Below, one piece after another: positions 23,650-34,309 of a stretch of 57,969 bases of DNA. This stretch comes from Nitrospira sp. GTDB lineage: Bacteria; Nitrospirota; Nitrospiria; Nitrospirales; Nitrospiraceae. Position 1 is the first letter of the stretch; every line of letters starts with the position of its first letter. The notes below the pieces were generated by a model that was not told the DNA's origin, searched no databases, and was given only the letters and a program-made list of their open reading frames with translations. The stretch lies in assembly GCA_022842445.1 (NCBI GenBank), contig JALHPO010000013.1:1-57969 (forward strand), in the 5' to 3' direction. A program made the translations under genes and the position numbers.

Positions 23650-24723
23650 ATGCCCACGTTGTTGACGCCCCTCCAAGCCGGGGACATCCTCTTACCCAAC
23701 CGCATCGTCATGGCGCCCCTCACCCGTGTGCGGGCCGGGGCTTCTCACATCCCTAACGACATGATGGTGGACTATTACTCCCAACGTGCATCGAGCGGGC
23801 TCATGATGACGGAATGCACCATGATCGACGCCCACGCCTGCGCCTTCATGGGAGAGGGCGGCATTTACAGCCCTGCCCATGTGGCCGGATGGCAACGAGT
23901 AACGGACGCCGTGCATGCCAAGGGTGGCCGCATCTTCATGCAGATCTGGCATCCCGGCCGTGCCGCGCACTCGTTATTGAACGACGGCGAACAGCCGGTC
24001 TCCAGTAGCGCCGTGGCGATTCGTCATAGCGTGACTTCTACCCCGGAGGGGCCCAAACCCTACGAAGTCCCGCGCGCGCTCGGCACCGAGGAAGTCCCGC
24101 GGTATGTGGAGATGTTCCGGCTCGCCGCGCACAACGCTCACCGGGCCGGCTTCGATGGAGTGCAGATCCACGGCGCCCATGGCTATTTGATTGATAACTT
24201 TCTGCGCGACGGCGTCAACGCGCGCACGGATATCTATGGCGGCTCCATCGAAAATCGTGCTCGTTTTTTGCTGGAGGTGACTGATGCGGCCGTCAGCGTG
24301 TGGGGCGCTGGACGCGTCGCGGTGCGAATCTCGCCCCTAGTCCCGTTCAATGACATGGTCGATAGTCAACCAACCGCGTTGGTGACCTATGTGGCGAGGG
24401 AATTGAGCGGGCGAGGGATCGCGTTCCTTGAAATACGGCACGAGAACCATGCCTTGCCCGAGGAGCAAGCCATCCTGGCGGTCGCCCGCCGGAATTTCCA
24501 GGGTGTGTTGATGAGCAACGGAAGCTATACACGTGAGAGCGGTGAGTCGACGGTAGCTTGCGGAGCGGCTGATGCGATTGTGTACGGGCGTCCGTACATC
24601 GCCAACCCAGATTTGGTCGACCGTTTCGTGAAACAAGTCCCGCTCAACGAGGTTAACTACGATCGCCTGTATGGAGGCGGACCCGACGGCTACAGCGACT
24701 ATCCCGCTCTGGCTGCAAATTGA
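23650..24723 (+). CDS. NADH:flavin oxidoreductase, old yellow enzyme family (N-ethylmaleimide reductase-like)
   Basis: An FMN-dependent TIM-barrel reductase of 357 residues, likely acting on activated alkenes or nitro compounds with NAD(P)H. Family motifs are PNRIVMAPLTRVRA, YYSQRASSGLMMTE, FMQIWHPGRAAH, then GVQIHGAHGYLIDNFL, GGSIENRARFLLEV and, near the C-terminus, DAIVYGRPYIANPDLVDR. AAAGGAGC precedes ATG 23650; a longer upstream frame has no family match. The gene is monocistronic with its own promoter. It ends 51 bp before a large heptad repeat block. Confidence 0.93.
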   Translation: MPTLLTPLQAGDILLPNRIVMAPLTRVRAGASHIPNDMMVDYYSQRASSGLMMTECTMIDAHACAFMGEGGIYSPAHVAGWQRVTDAVHAKGGRIFMQIWHPGRAAHSLLNDGEQPVSSSAVAIRHSVTSTPEGPKPYEVPRALGTEEVPRYVEMFRLAAHNAHRAGFDGVQIHGAHGYLIDNFLRDGVNARTDIYGGSIENRARFLLEVTDAAVSVWGAGRVAVRISPLVPFNDMVDSQPTALVTYVARELSGRGIAFLEIRHENHALPEEQAILAVARRNFQGVLMSNGSYTRESGESTVACGAADAIVYGRPYIANPDLVDRFVKQVPLNEVNYDRLYGGGPDGYSDYPALAAN

Positions 24724-24774
24724 TTCACGATAAAACCGTCGCTACCTGCTCTTCTCTACCCGTCCCACATTCTA

Positions 24775-24830
24775 CGCCTCACCCCTTACACCTAACCCCT
24801 GACCTCTCACGCCTCACTTTTCGCACTTCA
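24775..24830. repeat. heptad tandem repeat, 8 units (family CGCCTCA), between convergent genes
   Basis: Units CGCCTCA, CCCCTTA, CACCTAA, CCCCTGA, CCTCTCA, CGCCTCA, CTTTTCG, CACTTCA. This is the longest block in the window. It fills the gap between the convergent reductase and TPR-PilZ genes and includes the stop codon of the latter. Confidence 0.85.
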
Positions 24831-25766
24831 CGCAGCCTGGGCACTGCACAGTTGCTCGATTTGCTGCTGTACCCCGGGATGCATCTTGGTGAAGGCAAGG
24901 CCGAACTCTTCACGGCTGATCCAGCGCACGGTTGCTCCATCAATAACAAAGGGAGATCCTGCCCCCTTTGGGAAAATACGGCACTTCAAGTCTGCTCCAA
25001 TAGGGACAGCCACCGTACTCGTCATGCGGCAACCCCATGGAGAGAGATCACGCAGTTCTCCCTCGCCTCCCACGGTCCGGCCGTCCGCTGAAAACTGGCT
25101 TCGCAAACGTACCGGCACACGGGCATGCCGGCGTGTGTTGACCATGCGATCCCGTCCGGCCGACTGATTCCGTCGCTTGGCCATTGCGATCGAATAGGGG
25201 CCCTGGCCGGCCCTATCCGGAGAATCGGAATTCGCTTTCTCGAACCAGCGATGTCCTTTAAGAGTTTCCGCCTGCCGGCCTAACCATTGTCCCGTCTGTT
25301 CCAGCAAGGCCAGAACGGTTGGCGTCAATGTTCGCGCCTCATCCATCCAGGACCGCCACGACATTTCAGACTCTGAAAGTGTCCGACGCCCGCCGTCGCA
25401 CAGCCGTTTGATCTTTTGTGTCACATCACGGAACTCAGGATCCTCGTTTCTCAACTTGCCATACGCCTCAAGACTTTCCGCATATCGGCCTAACGATTCC
25501 AGCGTCTGGCCGATGTGATAGAGAATGTGCCGTCGTTCTTCGGATGACAATGAGGGCGAGGCAAATGCCTTCCGGAATGCCACAACCGCTTCCTCCTGGT
25601 TGCCATCGGCCTTCAAACACAAGGCTATATGCACATGCGCTCTCCCGGCATACTCTGGACTCAGGGCAGCTTTTTTAAAATTTTCAATCGCCTCATGACA
25701 CATTCCTATCCGTTTAAGCACCAACCCTCGTTCATAGCATTCGACTGAGGACTTCCGTTGATCCAT
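24828..25766 (-). CDS. TPR-PilZ protein
   Basis: A 312-residue protein. The first 130 residues contain tetratricopeptide-like helical repeats (YERGLVLKRIGMCHEAIENF, then AHVHIALCLKADGNQEEAV and ILYHIGQTLESLGRYAESL). A linker follows. A C-terminal PilZ domain begins NTRRHARVPVRLRSQF (RxxxR) and contains LRDLSPWGC (DxSxxG), the two motifs that contact cyclic di-GMP. No signal peptide. GGAGG precedes ATG 25766, nine codons inside a longer possible frame. It probably links cyclic di-GMP to a protein partner; the partner is unknown. Confidence 0.85.
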   Translation of the reverse strand: MDQRKSSVECYERGLVLKRIGMCHEAIENFKKAALSPEYAGRAHVHIALCLKADGNQEEAVVAFRKAFASPSLSSEERRHILYHIGQTLESLGRYAESLEAYGKLRNEDPEFRDVTQKIKRLCDGGRRTLSESEMSWRSWMDEARTLTPTVLALLEQTGQWLGRQAETLKGHRWFEKANSDSPDRAGQGPYSIAMAKRRNQSAGRDRMVNTRRHARVPVRLRSQFSADGRTVGGEGELRDLSPWGCRMTSTVAVPIGADLKCRIFPKGAGSPFVIDGATVRWISREEFGLAFTKMHPGVQQQIEQLCSAQAA

Positions 25767-26149
25767 GCCAATTCCTCCGCATGTTAAGTCCATATATTGT
25801 CACAGGCAGCCAAGGTAGCCTGTTGAGCAAAAATGAGGCCCTACAGAGCAGATTAACTCTCTCGCAATTTCAAGCACTTACCATCATCCCCATGTAGAAA
25901 GAGAAGGTTACCCCCAACAGAATGGTCCGTATGGTACAGGCCACCTCTAACCTTGCATGAAAACAGGGGCGGACGGCACTGCACTGTGTGGGAAATAGGT
26001 ACTATACGCGTCTGCGGAGAACAGACCGTCAGGCACCACCATGCCGTGGCTAGGGGCAGGTGGAACCGACATCACCTATGGACTTGAATCGAAAACCCGA
26101 TACCCGGCAAAGTAGGGGCGATAATCGACGGTCGCGAACCTATCAACAA
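25767..26149. other. intergenic stretch, no gene seen
   Basis: About 380 bp between the TPR-PilZ gene and the glnA terminator. No reading frame with start signals, no tRNA-like fold and no repeat were recognised. Confidence 0.5.
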
Positions 26150-26181
26150 CCGACACAGCCAAATGATCTTGGCTGTGCCGG
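26150..26181 (-). terminator. rho-independent terminator of glnA
   Basis: On the minus strand CCGGCACAGCCAA pairs with TTGGCTGTGTCGG (one G-U pair) around a short loop, followed by TTGTTGATAGG. It lies 16 bp after the glnA stop. Confidence 0.75.
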
Positions 26182-26197
26182 TCCTCTCTCTTCTTAG

Positions 26198-27607
26198 CTA
26201 GACATCGTAATAGAGGAAAAACTCGTAGGGGTGCGGACGAAGCCGCATCGGATCGATCTCTTTATTTCTCTTATAGCCAATCCAGGCTTCGATCAAATCC
26301 TCTGTAAAGACCTCTCCCTTAAGGAGAAACTGATGATCTTTTTCCAAGCTGTCGATCGCTTCATTAAGACTCCCGGGCATCGTTCTGATGTTGGCCGCCT
26401 CTTTGGGGTCAAGATCGTACAGATCCTTTTCGGCAGGTTCACCCGGATCAATCTTATTCTGAATCCCGTCGAGGCCGGCCATGAGCATCGCGGCGAATGC
26501 CAAATAGGGATTGCAGGCAGGGTCAGGAAACCGTACTTCAATCCGTTTGGCCTTCGGACTGGGCGAATACATCGGAATACGGATCCCCGCCGACCGGTTT
26601 CGGCTGGAATAGGCGAGCAACACCGGCGCTTCGAATCCCGGCGTGATCCGCTTGTATGAATTGGTCGTCGGATTGGTAAAGGCCGCCAGCGCCGGCGCAT
26701 GCTTAAGAATCCCACCGATGTAATGCAAACACATCTGTGACACACCCGCATAATCCTTACCGGCGAACAAGGGCTTCCCTTCTTTCCAGATACTCTGATG
26801 AGTGTGCATACCGGAACCGGCGTCGCCGAAAAGCGGCTTCGGCATGAATGTCGCGGTTTTGCCATGCCGGCGGGCCACATTCTTGACGATGTATTTGTAC
26901 ATCATCATTTTGTCCGCCGTCTTCACCAGCGAATCGAACCGAATATCGATCTCAGCCTGGCCGGCCGATGCCGTTTCGTGATGATGCTTCTCAACAACGA
27001 TACCGACCTTTTCCATCTCGACGACCATTTCGCTGCGGATGTCCTGTTGCGTATCCGCAGGAGCCACAGGGAAATAGCCTTGCTTGTGGCGGAGCTTGCC
27101 GCCCAAATTGAATCCCTCCTGCCCCATGTTCCATGCGCCTTCCTCGGAATCAAGAAAGTAGTACCCGCTGTTGCTGGTCTGGTCGTAGCGGGCATGGTCG
27201 AAGATGAAGAACTCGGCTTCAGGCCCCCAAAAAGATGCATCACCGATCTTGGTGCTTTGAAGATACTTTTCCGCCTTCTGGGCAATAAACCTGGGGTCAC
27301 GCTCATAATTCTCGCGTGAGATAGGGTCCACCACATTGCCGGTAAGGCTGAGCGTCGGCACTGCCGTGAAGGGATCCAGACAGGCCGTCGCGGGATCGGG
27401 GACCATCAACAGATCACTGTTGTTGATCGCCTTCCAGCCACGAATGGAGGACCCGTCGAGGCCGGAGCCGTCCTTGAACAGATCTTCCGTCAGTTCGCTC
27501 ACAGGGATGGTCATGTGCTGCCACACTCCCGGCAGGTCCACGAACTTCAGGTCCACCATCTGGACCCTGTGCTTCTTGGCAAACTCCAACACTTCTCGCA
27601 CGTTCAT
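26198..27607 (-). CDS. glnA: glutamine synthetase, type I
   Basis: ATP-dependent formation of glutamine from glutamate and ammonia. The 469-residue length matches the GSI-beta type. Motifs include DGSSIRGW, the metal-binding EAEFFIFD, the [14 protein letters not shown] region, and the adenylylation loop EKDLYDLDP, whose tyrosine is Tyr397 as in enteric enzymes. This implies control by the GlnE-like proteins at 15121-19230. GGAGGAGGGG precedes the ATG. It lies downstream of glnB across a 190-bp gap containing a candidate sigma-54 promoter. Confidence 0.98.
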   Translation of the reverse strand: MNVREVLEFAKKHRVQMVDLKFVDLPGVWQHMTIPVSELTEDLFKDGSGLDGSSIRGWKAINNSDLLMVPDPATACLDPFTAVPTLSLTGNVVDPISRENYERDPRFIAQKAEKYLQSTKIGDASFWGPEAEFFIFDHARYDQTSNSGYYFLDSEEGAWNMGQEGFNLGGKLRHKQGYFPVAPADTQQDIRSEMVVEMEKVGIVVEKHHHETASAGQAEIDIRFDSLVKTADKMMMYKYIVKNVARRHGKTATFMPKPLFGDAGSGMHTHQSIWKEGKPLFAGKDYAGVSQMCLHYIGGILKHAPALAAFTNPTTNSYKRITPGFEAPVLLAYSSRNRSAGIRIPMYSPSPKAKRIEVRFPDPACNPYLAFAAMLMAGLDGIQNKIDPGEPAEKDLYDLDPKEAANIRTMPGSLNEAIDSLEKDHQFLLKGEVFTEDLIEAWIGYKRNKEIDPMRLRPHPYEFFLYYDV

Positions 27608-27631
27608 CCCCTCCTCCTTTCAGAGCTCATC

Positions 27632-27647
27632 CGCAATGACCGGCCCG
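27632..27647 (-). promoter_or_regulatory. candidate sigma-54 promoter of glnA
   Basis: On the minus strand CGGGCCGGTCATTGCG keeps the invariant GG (27645-27646) and GC (27633-27634) with correct spacing and a perfect TTGC, but the -24 box is otherwise poor. Transcription would start near 27621, 14 bases before the ATG. Confidence 0.3.
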
Positions 27648-27797
27648 CCTTTCGGCCCATGCTGCCTTTGGCTGAAAACATGTCCCACCGCTATCTGATC
27701 CGGCACCCATTCCAATTCCCAATCCATGCGATACTGCATGATGGGCGGTCGTTCTCGATTCCAACACGACAGGGTGCTGTTGGATTCTCAGGCCTCG

Positions 27798-28447
<650 letters not shown>

Positions 28448-30226
28448 CTACGAATTGCGATACCCGTTGGTGATCGGCATTCGACAATCCTTGCCGAACG
28501 CCCGATGTGTGACTTTGATGCCGATAGGCGCTTGGCGACGTTTGAACTCACTGCCATCCACCATGGCCACCACTCGCGCTACTGTGGCACGATCGAATCC
28601 TGCATCAACGATTTCTTCGATCGAACGGTTCTCTTCCACGTAGAATTGAAGAATGGGGTCGAGAACGGCGTAGGCCGGCAAGGAATCTTCGTCCTTCTGA
28701 TTGGGTCTTAGTTCGGCGCTAGGGGGCCGATCTAATATCCGTTTCGGAATGACATGCGTACGGCCTCGAAGATTCCGAAGCCGGGACAACTCATACACCA
28801 TGGTTTTCGGAACGTCCTTGATCACCGCAAAACCGCCGGCCATATCGCCATACAACGTGGCATAGCCGACACTCATTTCGCTCTTATTGCCGGTCGTCAA
28901 CACAAGGTGGCCGAACTTGTTCGAATACGCCATCAAAATATTCCCGCGAATGCGGGCCTGCAGATTTTCCTCCGCCGTATCGACCGCCTTCCCATGAAAT
29001 GTCGGGGCCAGAGCAGTCCGGTAGGATTCAAACGTCGGCGTAATCGGGATAGTCCGATACTCGATGCCGATTCGATGGCTGAGCTCCTCTACATCCTCCG
29101 CGCTCTCAGCTGATGTATACGGCGACGGCATGAATATCCCCAGCACATTATCAGGGCCCAGCGCATCAACCGCAACGACCGCTGTCAGCGCACTATCGAT
29201 TCCTCCACTCAGTCCGATCGCGACCTTTCGAAATCCGTTCTTCCGCATATAATCCTGCACACCCAATACCAGTGCGCGATAGACGGCATCGGAATCCCCA
29301 AGTAACGCCTCCAGAGACGGCACCATGTGCGAGCGCTTTGCCGGGCGCGCGGGAGATTTAATCGTCACTCGTTCGACGGCAGCTGCCATGGCAGCCGTGA
29401 AGCGTTTTCTCCGCCCCTGCACCATCCGAGTTCGCGCAACAGCATCCACCGAAAGGTCTGCGAGGATCAAATCCTCCGAAAATTCCTTGCCCCGGGCGAT
29501 CACATCACCCGTTTGATTGACGATCATGCTATTGCCGTCAAACACCAATTCATCCTGTCCCCCGACCATGTTGGTATATGTCAGAATGATTCCGTTTTCC
29601 CGAGCCCTGGTTGCCAGCACCTGTTCGCGCGCACGGCTCTTCCCAATATGGAACGGCGACGCATTGATATTCACGATCACTTCCGCCCCCGCTGCCGCCT
29701 GCATAGACGTGGGCCCGTCCGGCGACCAGATGTCTTCACAAATGCTGACAGCGACTGCCACACCACGTAGCGTCATCAGTACCACGTGGCGGCCGGGATG
29801 AAAATACCGGCTTTCGTCGAAGACTCCGTAGTTCGGCAGGATCCATTTGCTGTATCGGGCGATGACCCGCCGGCCTGCGACGACCGCCGCCGCATTAAAT
29901 AGTTCATGCCCGGCTACGGTGGCAGTACACGCTGTCTGTGACTTCCCTTTGCCTCCACTGCCTTGGCCGACATACCCGATCACGGCCACAAGCCCCGTAC
30001 ACTCTTTCGCGATCTCGTCGAGCGCCCGCCGGTTGTCCGAGACAAAGCGCGGCTTTAAAAGCAAATCTTCAGGAGGGTAGCCGGTCACCGTCAATTCCGG
30101 AAACACCACCAGATCGGCGCCGGCCTTCCGCGCCTCCTTGATCCATGCTTTGACAAGCCGCATATTGCCGGAAATATCACCGACCGTCGGGTCAATCTGT
30201 GCCATGGCAATCCGAAGTATGCGCAT
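28448..30226 (-). CDS. nadE: glutamine-dependent NAD+ synthetase
   Basis: Last step of NAD synthesis, amidating deamido-NAD with glutamine-derived ammonia. The 592-residue protein has an N-terminal nitrilase-type glutaminase domain with the Glu-Lys-Cys triad (VFPELTVTGYPPEDLL, YSKWILPNYGVFDE, VSICEDIW) and a C-terminal synthetase domain with the PP-loop IGLSGGIDSALT. TTGNKSEMSVGYATLYGD and PPSAELRPNQKDED are typical of the family. It starts ten bases after aroB. Confidence 0.98.
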   Translation of the reverse strand: MRILRIAMAQIDPTVGDISGNMRLVKAWIKEARKAGADLVVFPELTVTGYPPEDLLLKPRFVSDNRRALDEIAKECTGLVAVIGYVGQGSGGKGKSQTACTATVAGHELFNAAAVVAGRRVIARYSKWILPNYGVFDESRYFHPGRHVVLMTLRGVAVAVSICEDIWSPDGPTSMQAAAGAEVIVNINASPFHIGKSRAREQVLATRARENGIILTYTNMVGGQDELVFDGNSMIVNQTGDVIARGKEFSEDLILADLSVDAVARTRMVQGRRKRFTAAMAAAVERVTIKSPARPAKRSHMVPSLEALLGDSDAVYRALVLGVQDYMRKNGFRKVAIGLSGGIDSALTAVVAVDALGPDNVLGIFMPSPYTSAESAEDVEELSHRIGIEYRTIPITPTFESYRTALAPTFHGKAVDTAEENLQARIRGNILMAYSNKFGHLVLTTGNKSEMSVGYATLYGDMAGGFAVIKDVPKTMVYELSRLRNLRGRTHVIPKRILDRPPSAELRPNQKDEDSLPAYAVLDPILQFYVEENRSIEEIVDAGFDRATVARVVAMVDGSEFKRRQAPIGIKVTHRAFGKDCRMPITNGYRNS

Positions 30227-30235
30227 CAGACAGAC

Positions 30236-31378
30236 CTACCGTTTCCGTTGGACCGGCTTCTTGCGGGAAAGGCTCTTGCCGGAATTGGGCTTAGGCAGCG
30301 TTTGATGCCATTGGCAAAAAGTCGGTTCATCGATCGGCATCATCCGAACATGTCCGATCCGTTCCGGCCACACACCGACAACTTGGCCTCCGGAGACTTT
30401 CTTGTCATGAAGCATCGCCTTCCAGATTTTGGCTGCTGTCCACTGCGGCATGCGATCGGGCAGGCCGGCGGCCTGGACAATGGCTTGAATACGTTGCACG
30501 ACACTGCGATCACAAGCCCCGAGAAAACATGCGACGTCAGCTTCTTGAACCAACCCGATCCCGACAGCCTCACCATGAATGAGTGATTCGTATCGCCCCA
30601 GCGTTTCAAGCGCGTGCCCGATCGTGTGCCCATAATTGAGGATGCGCCGCCGGTCAGACTCCCGCTCATCTGCTGCGACTACTTGAGCTTTGATTTCGCA
30701 AGACCGCTTCACTGCCACTGCAACAATATCTGGTTTTCGTTTCAGCAAACCGGGCATCTCCCGCTGAAGATATGAAAAAAACTCCTCATCCGCGATAATG
30801 CCATACTTAATGACCTCCGCCAGCCCAGCAACCCATTCGCGCACCGGCAAAGTCCGAAGCGTCAGCGGATCAATCCATACTTCCTTGGGTTGATAGAACG
30901 CCCCGATCAGATTCTTACCCAGCCGATGATCGACTCCCGTCTTTCCCCCGACGCTCGAATCAGACTGGGCAATGAGGGTGGTTGGAATCTGAATGAATGG
31001 AATACCGCGCTGATAGATCGCCGCCGCAAATCCTGCTATATCGCCGACCACACCTCCCCCAAGTGCAAAGAGAAACGACGACCGCTCAAACCGATGACGC
31101 GCCATCACATCAAGAATGTTCGTGATCGTATCCAGTTTCTTCGACCGTTCACCGGGAGGCAGTACAATAGGAACCGCATCGACGCCGCACTTCTTCAGCT
31201 GCTGCAGCATCCCGCTCAGATAGTAACCGGCCACATGACGATCCGTCACCACGCCGACTTTCCCCTTCACCGCCAGTTCGCTCAACCTCCCTTCAAGCCG
31301 ACCCAAAAGACCGGCTTGAATCAGAATCTTGTAGCTCCGCTCACCAAGCGAGACCGATACCATCGATGACAATGTCAT
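30236..31378 (-). CDS. aroB: 3-dehydroquinate synthase
   Basis: Second step of the shikimate pathway, NAD- and zinc-dependent. The 380-residue protein shows the NAD-binding stretch FLFALGGGVVGDIAGFAAA, then RGIPFIQIPTTLIAQSDSSV and GGKTGVDH, the zinc ligand region GLAEVIKYG, and NYGHTIGHALE and HGEAVGIGL. The basic C-terminal tail (SGKSLSRKKPVQRKR) is an extension beyond the usual end. It heads the aroB-nadE pair. Confidence 0.97.
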   Translation of the reverse strand: MTLSSMVSVSLGERSYKILIQAGLLGRLEGRLSELAVKGKVGVVTDRHVAGYYLSGMLQQLKKCGVDAVPIVLPPGERSKKLDTITNILDVMARHRFERSSFLFALGGGVVGDIAGFAAAIYQRGIPFIQIPTTLIAQSDSSVGGKTGVDHRLGKNLIGAFYQPKEVWIDPLTLRTLPVREWVAGLAEVIKYGIIADEEFFSYLQREMPGLLKRKPDIVAVAVKRSCEIKAQVVAADERESDRRRILNYGHTIGHALETLGRYESLIHGEAVGIGLVQEADVACFLGACDRSVVQRIQAIVQAAGLPDRMPQWTAAKIWKAMLHDKKVSGGQVVGVWPERIGHVRMMPIDEPTFCQWHQTLPKPNSGKSLSRKKPVQRKR

Positions 31379-31685
31379 AGCCGATTCCTACACCATGGCA
31401 CTCATTGTATCGTCATGGCACATCACATATTCATCAGAAACAAGAAGGCCAAGACGCGGGGGGATGGTAGCACAGCTCATCGTCAAACTAAAAGAATTGC
31501 ACGTCGCTCTGTAAAGGGGCGGGAAGAGCAATCGGGACTGATTATGGATAGATCAATATGAGGAGCTATTCTGCACAGGCCCGGAGCGGCGCCTTCAGCT
31601 AAAAGCAAACGTGCGGGGCGACGCTGATCAGCATCGCCACGCACATTCTCCTACTTCAGAACATCTGACTGGAAACCACTACGGT
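31379..31685. other. 307-bp gap between pilQ and aroB
   Basis: It contains the pilMNOPQ terminator (31611-31644). No gene or clear aroB promoter could be read in the remainder. Confidence 0.5.
31611..31644 (-). terminator. rho-independent terminator of pilMNOPQ
   Basis: A 34-bp near-perfect palindrome centred on CTGATCAG with GGCGA/TCGCC and GTGCG/CGCAC arms, followed on the minus strand by GTTTGCTTTTAG. It lies 42 bp after the pilQ stop. Confidence 0.8.
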
Positions 31686-33668
31686 CTATGTCTTCACAAT
31701 GCTCGGCGTTAAGAATATGAGCAGCTCTTGCTTGGAGACCGACTCGGACTTGTTCTTGAATAACCAACCAAGGACCGGGATGCGGGACATATACGGCACT
31801 CCTTGGACGTTGTTATTCTGCGTGTCGACGAACACCCCGCCGATCACCATCGTCTCTCCATCTCGAACAAGCACTTGAGTATTTGCCTCGCGCCGATCAA
31901 TGCTCGGACCGGCCGGATTGCTCCGAGCACCCACGGCATTCCGAGTCGCCCGCACCTTCAGCAGAATCCTCTTGGCATCCTCCTTCGGATCGCGCGATGT
32001 GATCTGAGGTGTCACGTTCAGTTCCAAATTGGCATCCACAAATGTCGTCTGTGTTCCCTGTAACGAAGTGGTTTGAAATGGAATCGACTCGCCCTGAGAG
32101 ATCTTTGCTTCGCGCTTGTCCAGCGTCATGATCTTCGGAGCGGCAATAACTTTCGTCAGACCCAACAATTCTCCGGCAGACAACCGCATATCCAAAGCAA
32201 AATCTCCACCCAACTTTCCAAACGTCCAGCCGATGCCGGGAACTGCGGGCAATCCGCCGACCTGGGCCGGCAAATTCACCAGCCAGCTTCTGGATATCGT
32301 ACTATTCCCCGTGCCGGCAACTTCGCCGAACGGACCGTTGAGACCGCCGATGGCGTTGAACGTCGAAGGCGTTCTGTTCGCAGCCTGGAAGCCCCACTGA
32401 ATTCCCAATCCTCTGGCGTAGACCGTATCTGCCTGAACGATGCGCGCTTCAATCTGGACTTGCGGCACTTCCAAATCGAGCCCCTCGACCAGCTGCCTCA
32501 TGATCGCCAGCTTGCTCTCCGTTTCCCTCACAATGAGCGCGTTGCTTCCCGCATTAAACTGCATCACGCCGCGCGGGCTCAAGTATGTGCGCAACGACGC
32601 CATGAGCTCTTGGGCTTGGATATTCTTGATGTAAAAGACACGGTCGATTAATTCCTCGGCCTTGACTTTGGCATCTTTCGCTCTTGCTTCTTCATCCTGT
32701 TGCTTTGCAAGATTCGACAGCGTGTCCACCCAGACAATCGATCCCTGGCGAATCATGCCGAGCCCATTCATCTTCAGAAGCATGTCCAAGGCCTGATCCC
32801 AGGGCACGTTCACCAGCTTCATGGTGACTTTGGATTTCACACCCTCGCCAACGACGATATTAAAGCCACTGACGTCGGCAATCAGTCGCAAAATATTCGT
32901 GATGTCCGCTTGCTGAAAATCGAGTGAGATGCGTCGCCCGACAAACCGGGTCTGCCCCGCAACCACATCATCCGACCGGCTATCTTTCTGATCTGGAACA
33001 CTCTCCGCTGCCATTTGTACCGGCTGGACCCTAAACGGAGACTGTGCGGGGCCGATGATTCGGGCGATCTTTTTCACGGTCCGAGGTCCCGAGTCAAACA
33101 GCACCTTACGCTCCTGAAGTGCCGGCCGTGAGACATCGAGAGGATTAGCCGACTGCGATACTTCACTGTGGGACCCCTGAGGCCCTTTTGGACTAAGGAC
33201 AACGAGGACTCTATTACCCTTTGCTTCAACTGAAAAATCCGGCTGTTCGAGCAGGTCAAATACAAGTCGAACCCTATCGGCGTGATGCCCTACCCTGATT
33301 GTTTTGAGCAACTGGTGCTGCCCCTGCACGGTCGAGTGCCGGAATGCGGAGGCCACAGCCGGCATATCAATGACTAACCGAGACTCATCCAGCAACTTCG
33401 CATCGGGAAAGAATGTTCCGTCTCCGACGATTGCCACCGTGACCCGATCCCCTTCCGGATGTACCTCGATATTGGTCACCGACTGAGCCGGCAGCGAGCC
33501 GATACCTTCCTCGACTTCTGCGAGACCGCGCTTGCTGGACTCACCAGCTTCATCGTCAAGTGGAACCATCCCGGCATGCGCTCCCAAAGCAATGAGGGAT
33601 ACCCCCAAGGCTCCGATGAACCGTCTCGCCGTCATCAAACCACACACGCTAGACAATAATGGTTTCAT
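31686..33668 (-). CDS. pilQ: type IV pilus secretin PilQ
   Basis: Outer-membrane secretin through which the type IV pilus passes. The 660-residue protein has an N-terminal signal sequence ending AHAG and an AMIN domain (about residues 60-150). Next come a secretin N-terminal/STN-like segment (ISLDFQQADITNILRLIADV) and N-domains (IDRVFYIKNIQAQELMASL). It ends with the secretin channel domain, finishing VIGGVFVDTQ, GVPYMSRIPVLGWLFKNK and QELLIFLTPSIV. It overlaps pilP by 4 bp and is the last gene before a terminator. Confidence 0.97.
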   Translation of the reverse strand: MKPLLSSVCGLMTARRFIGALGVSLIALGAHAGMVPLDDEAGESSKRGLAEVEEGIGSLPAQSVTNIEVHPEGDRVTVAIVGDGTFFPDAKLLDESRLVIDMPAVASAFRHSTVQGQHQLLKTIRVGHHADRVRLVFDLLEQPDFSVEAKGNRVLVVLSPKGPQGSHSEVSQSANPLDVSRPALQERKVLFDSGPRTVKKIARIIGPAQSPFRVQPVQMAAESVPDQKDSRSDDVVAGQTRFVGRRISLDFQQADITNILRLIADVSGFNIVVGEGVKSKVTMKLVNVPWDQALDMLLKMNGLGMIRQGSIVWVDTLSNLAKQQDEEARAKDAKVKAEELIDRVFYIKNIQAQELMASLRTYLSPRGVMQFNAGSNALIVRETESKLAIMRQLVEGLDLEVPQVQIEARIVQADTVYARGLGIQWGFQAANRTPSTFNAIGGLNGPFGEVAGTGNSTISRSWLVNLPAQVGGLPAVPGIGWTFGKLGGDFALDMRLSAGELLGLTKVIAAPKIMTLDKREAKISQGESIPFQTTSLQGTQTTFVDANLELNVTPQITSRDPKEDAKRILLKVRATRNAVGARSNPAGPSIDRREANTQVLVRDGETMVIGGVFVDTQNNNVQGVPYMSRIPVLGWLFKNKSESVSKQELLIFLTPSIVKT

Positions 33669-34291
33669 TCTGAGCCTTCTTTCGGATGGAGGAGCTTGAC
33701 ATACTCACGCTCCTGCTTCTTGCCATACACATCGGTGAATCGCTCCTGTACAATAATGCCTCGCTCAGTAATTGCACTGACCACTCCGTTGTTCTGCCCG
33801 ACTCTTGTCCCCCGCTTGACCGTATATCCATGCCCTTCAGGCGTCTGAACCATGGCCGTGTACCCATAGGCCCCCCATACAATGGCGATCAGATTGAGCT
33901 CGGTCAATGTTACACGTTGGAGCGGGGGAAGATTCACATCGACCCTACCCAGCTGAAGATCCTGTATGACTGGGGCAAATGGGTCGCGGCGCCCGGATGG
34001 ATCATAACCGGACCCAACTGCACCGTCGGGAAACGGCGCCTGGGGCGACACCTGTGCCAACTCTCCGGATGGTAGCGGATCAGCAGCTGAAATAGGCGCC
34101 TTCGGAACGTCCGGGACAGAGGACATCTTAATGGATTCCTGTCTCATCGGACTCATCTGCGCGACAAGAGGATCTGCTTGAGCAACGACGTTGTGGAGAC
34201 AAACAAGAGCAACAATGCCAAGGAAAGCCGCTGTATCTCTAGCGCCCGCATACCGATGCCCGTCCGACCTCTTGGTTTTTAGACTATCCAT
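33665..34291 (-). CDS. pilP: type IV pilus assembly protein PilP
   Basis: Periplasmic/inner-membrane protein linking PilNO to PilQ. The 208-residue product has one N-terminal hydrophobic segment (FLGIVALVCLHNVV) without a proper lipobox, although PilP is usually a lipoprotein. The proline-rich linker is followed by the PilP domain (YDPSGRRDPFAP, LTELNLIAIVWG, VKRGTRVGQNNGVV). The start follows pilO by 18 bp, and the stop overlaps pilQ. Confidence 0.92.
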   Translation of the reverse strand: MDSLKTKRSDGHRYAGARDTAAFLGIVALVCLHNVVAQADPLVAQMSPMRQESIKMSSVPDVPKAPISAADPLPSGELAQVSPQAPFPDGAVGSGYDPSGRRDPFAPVIQDLQLGRVDVNLPPLQRVTLTELNLIAIVWGAYGYTAMVQTPEGHGYTVKRGTRVGQNNGVVSAITERGIIVQERFTDVYGKKQEREYVKLLHPKEGSE

Positions 34292-34309
34292 GTGCCCTAC
34301 GAATCTCCC

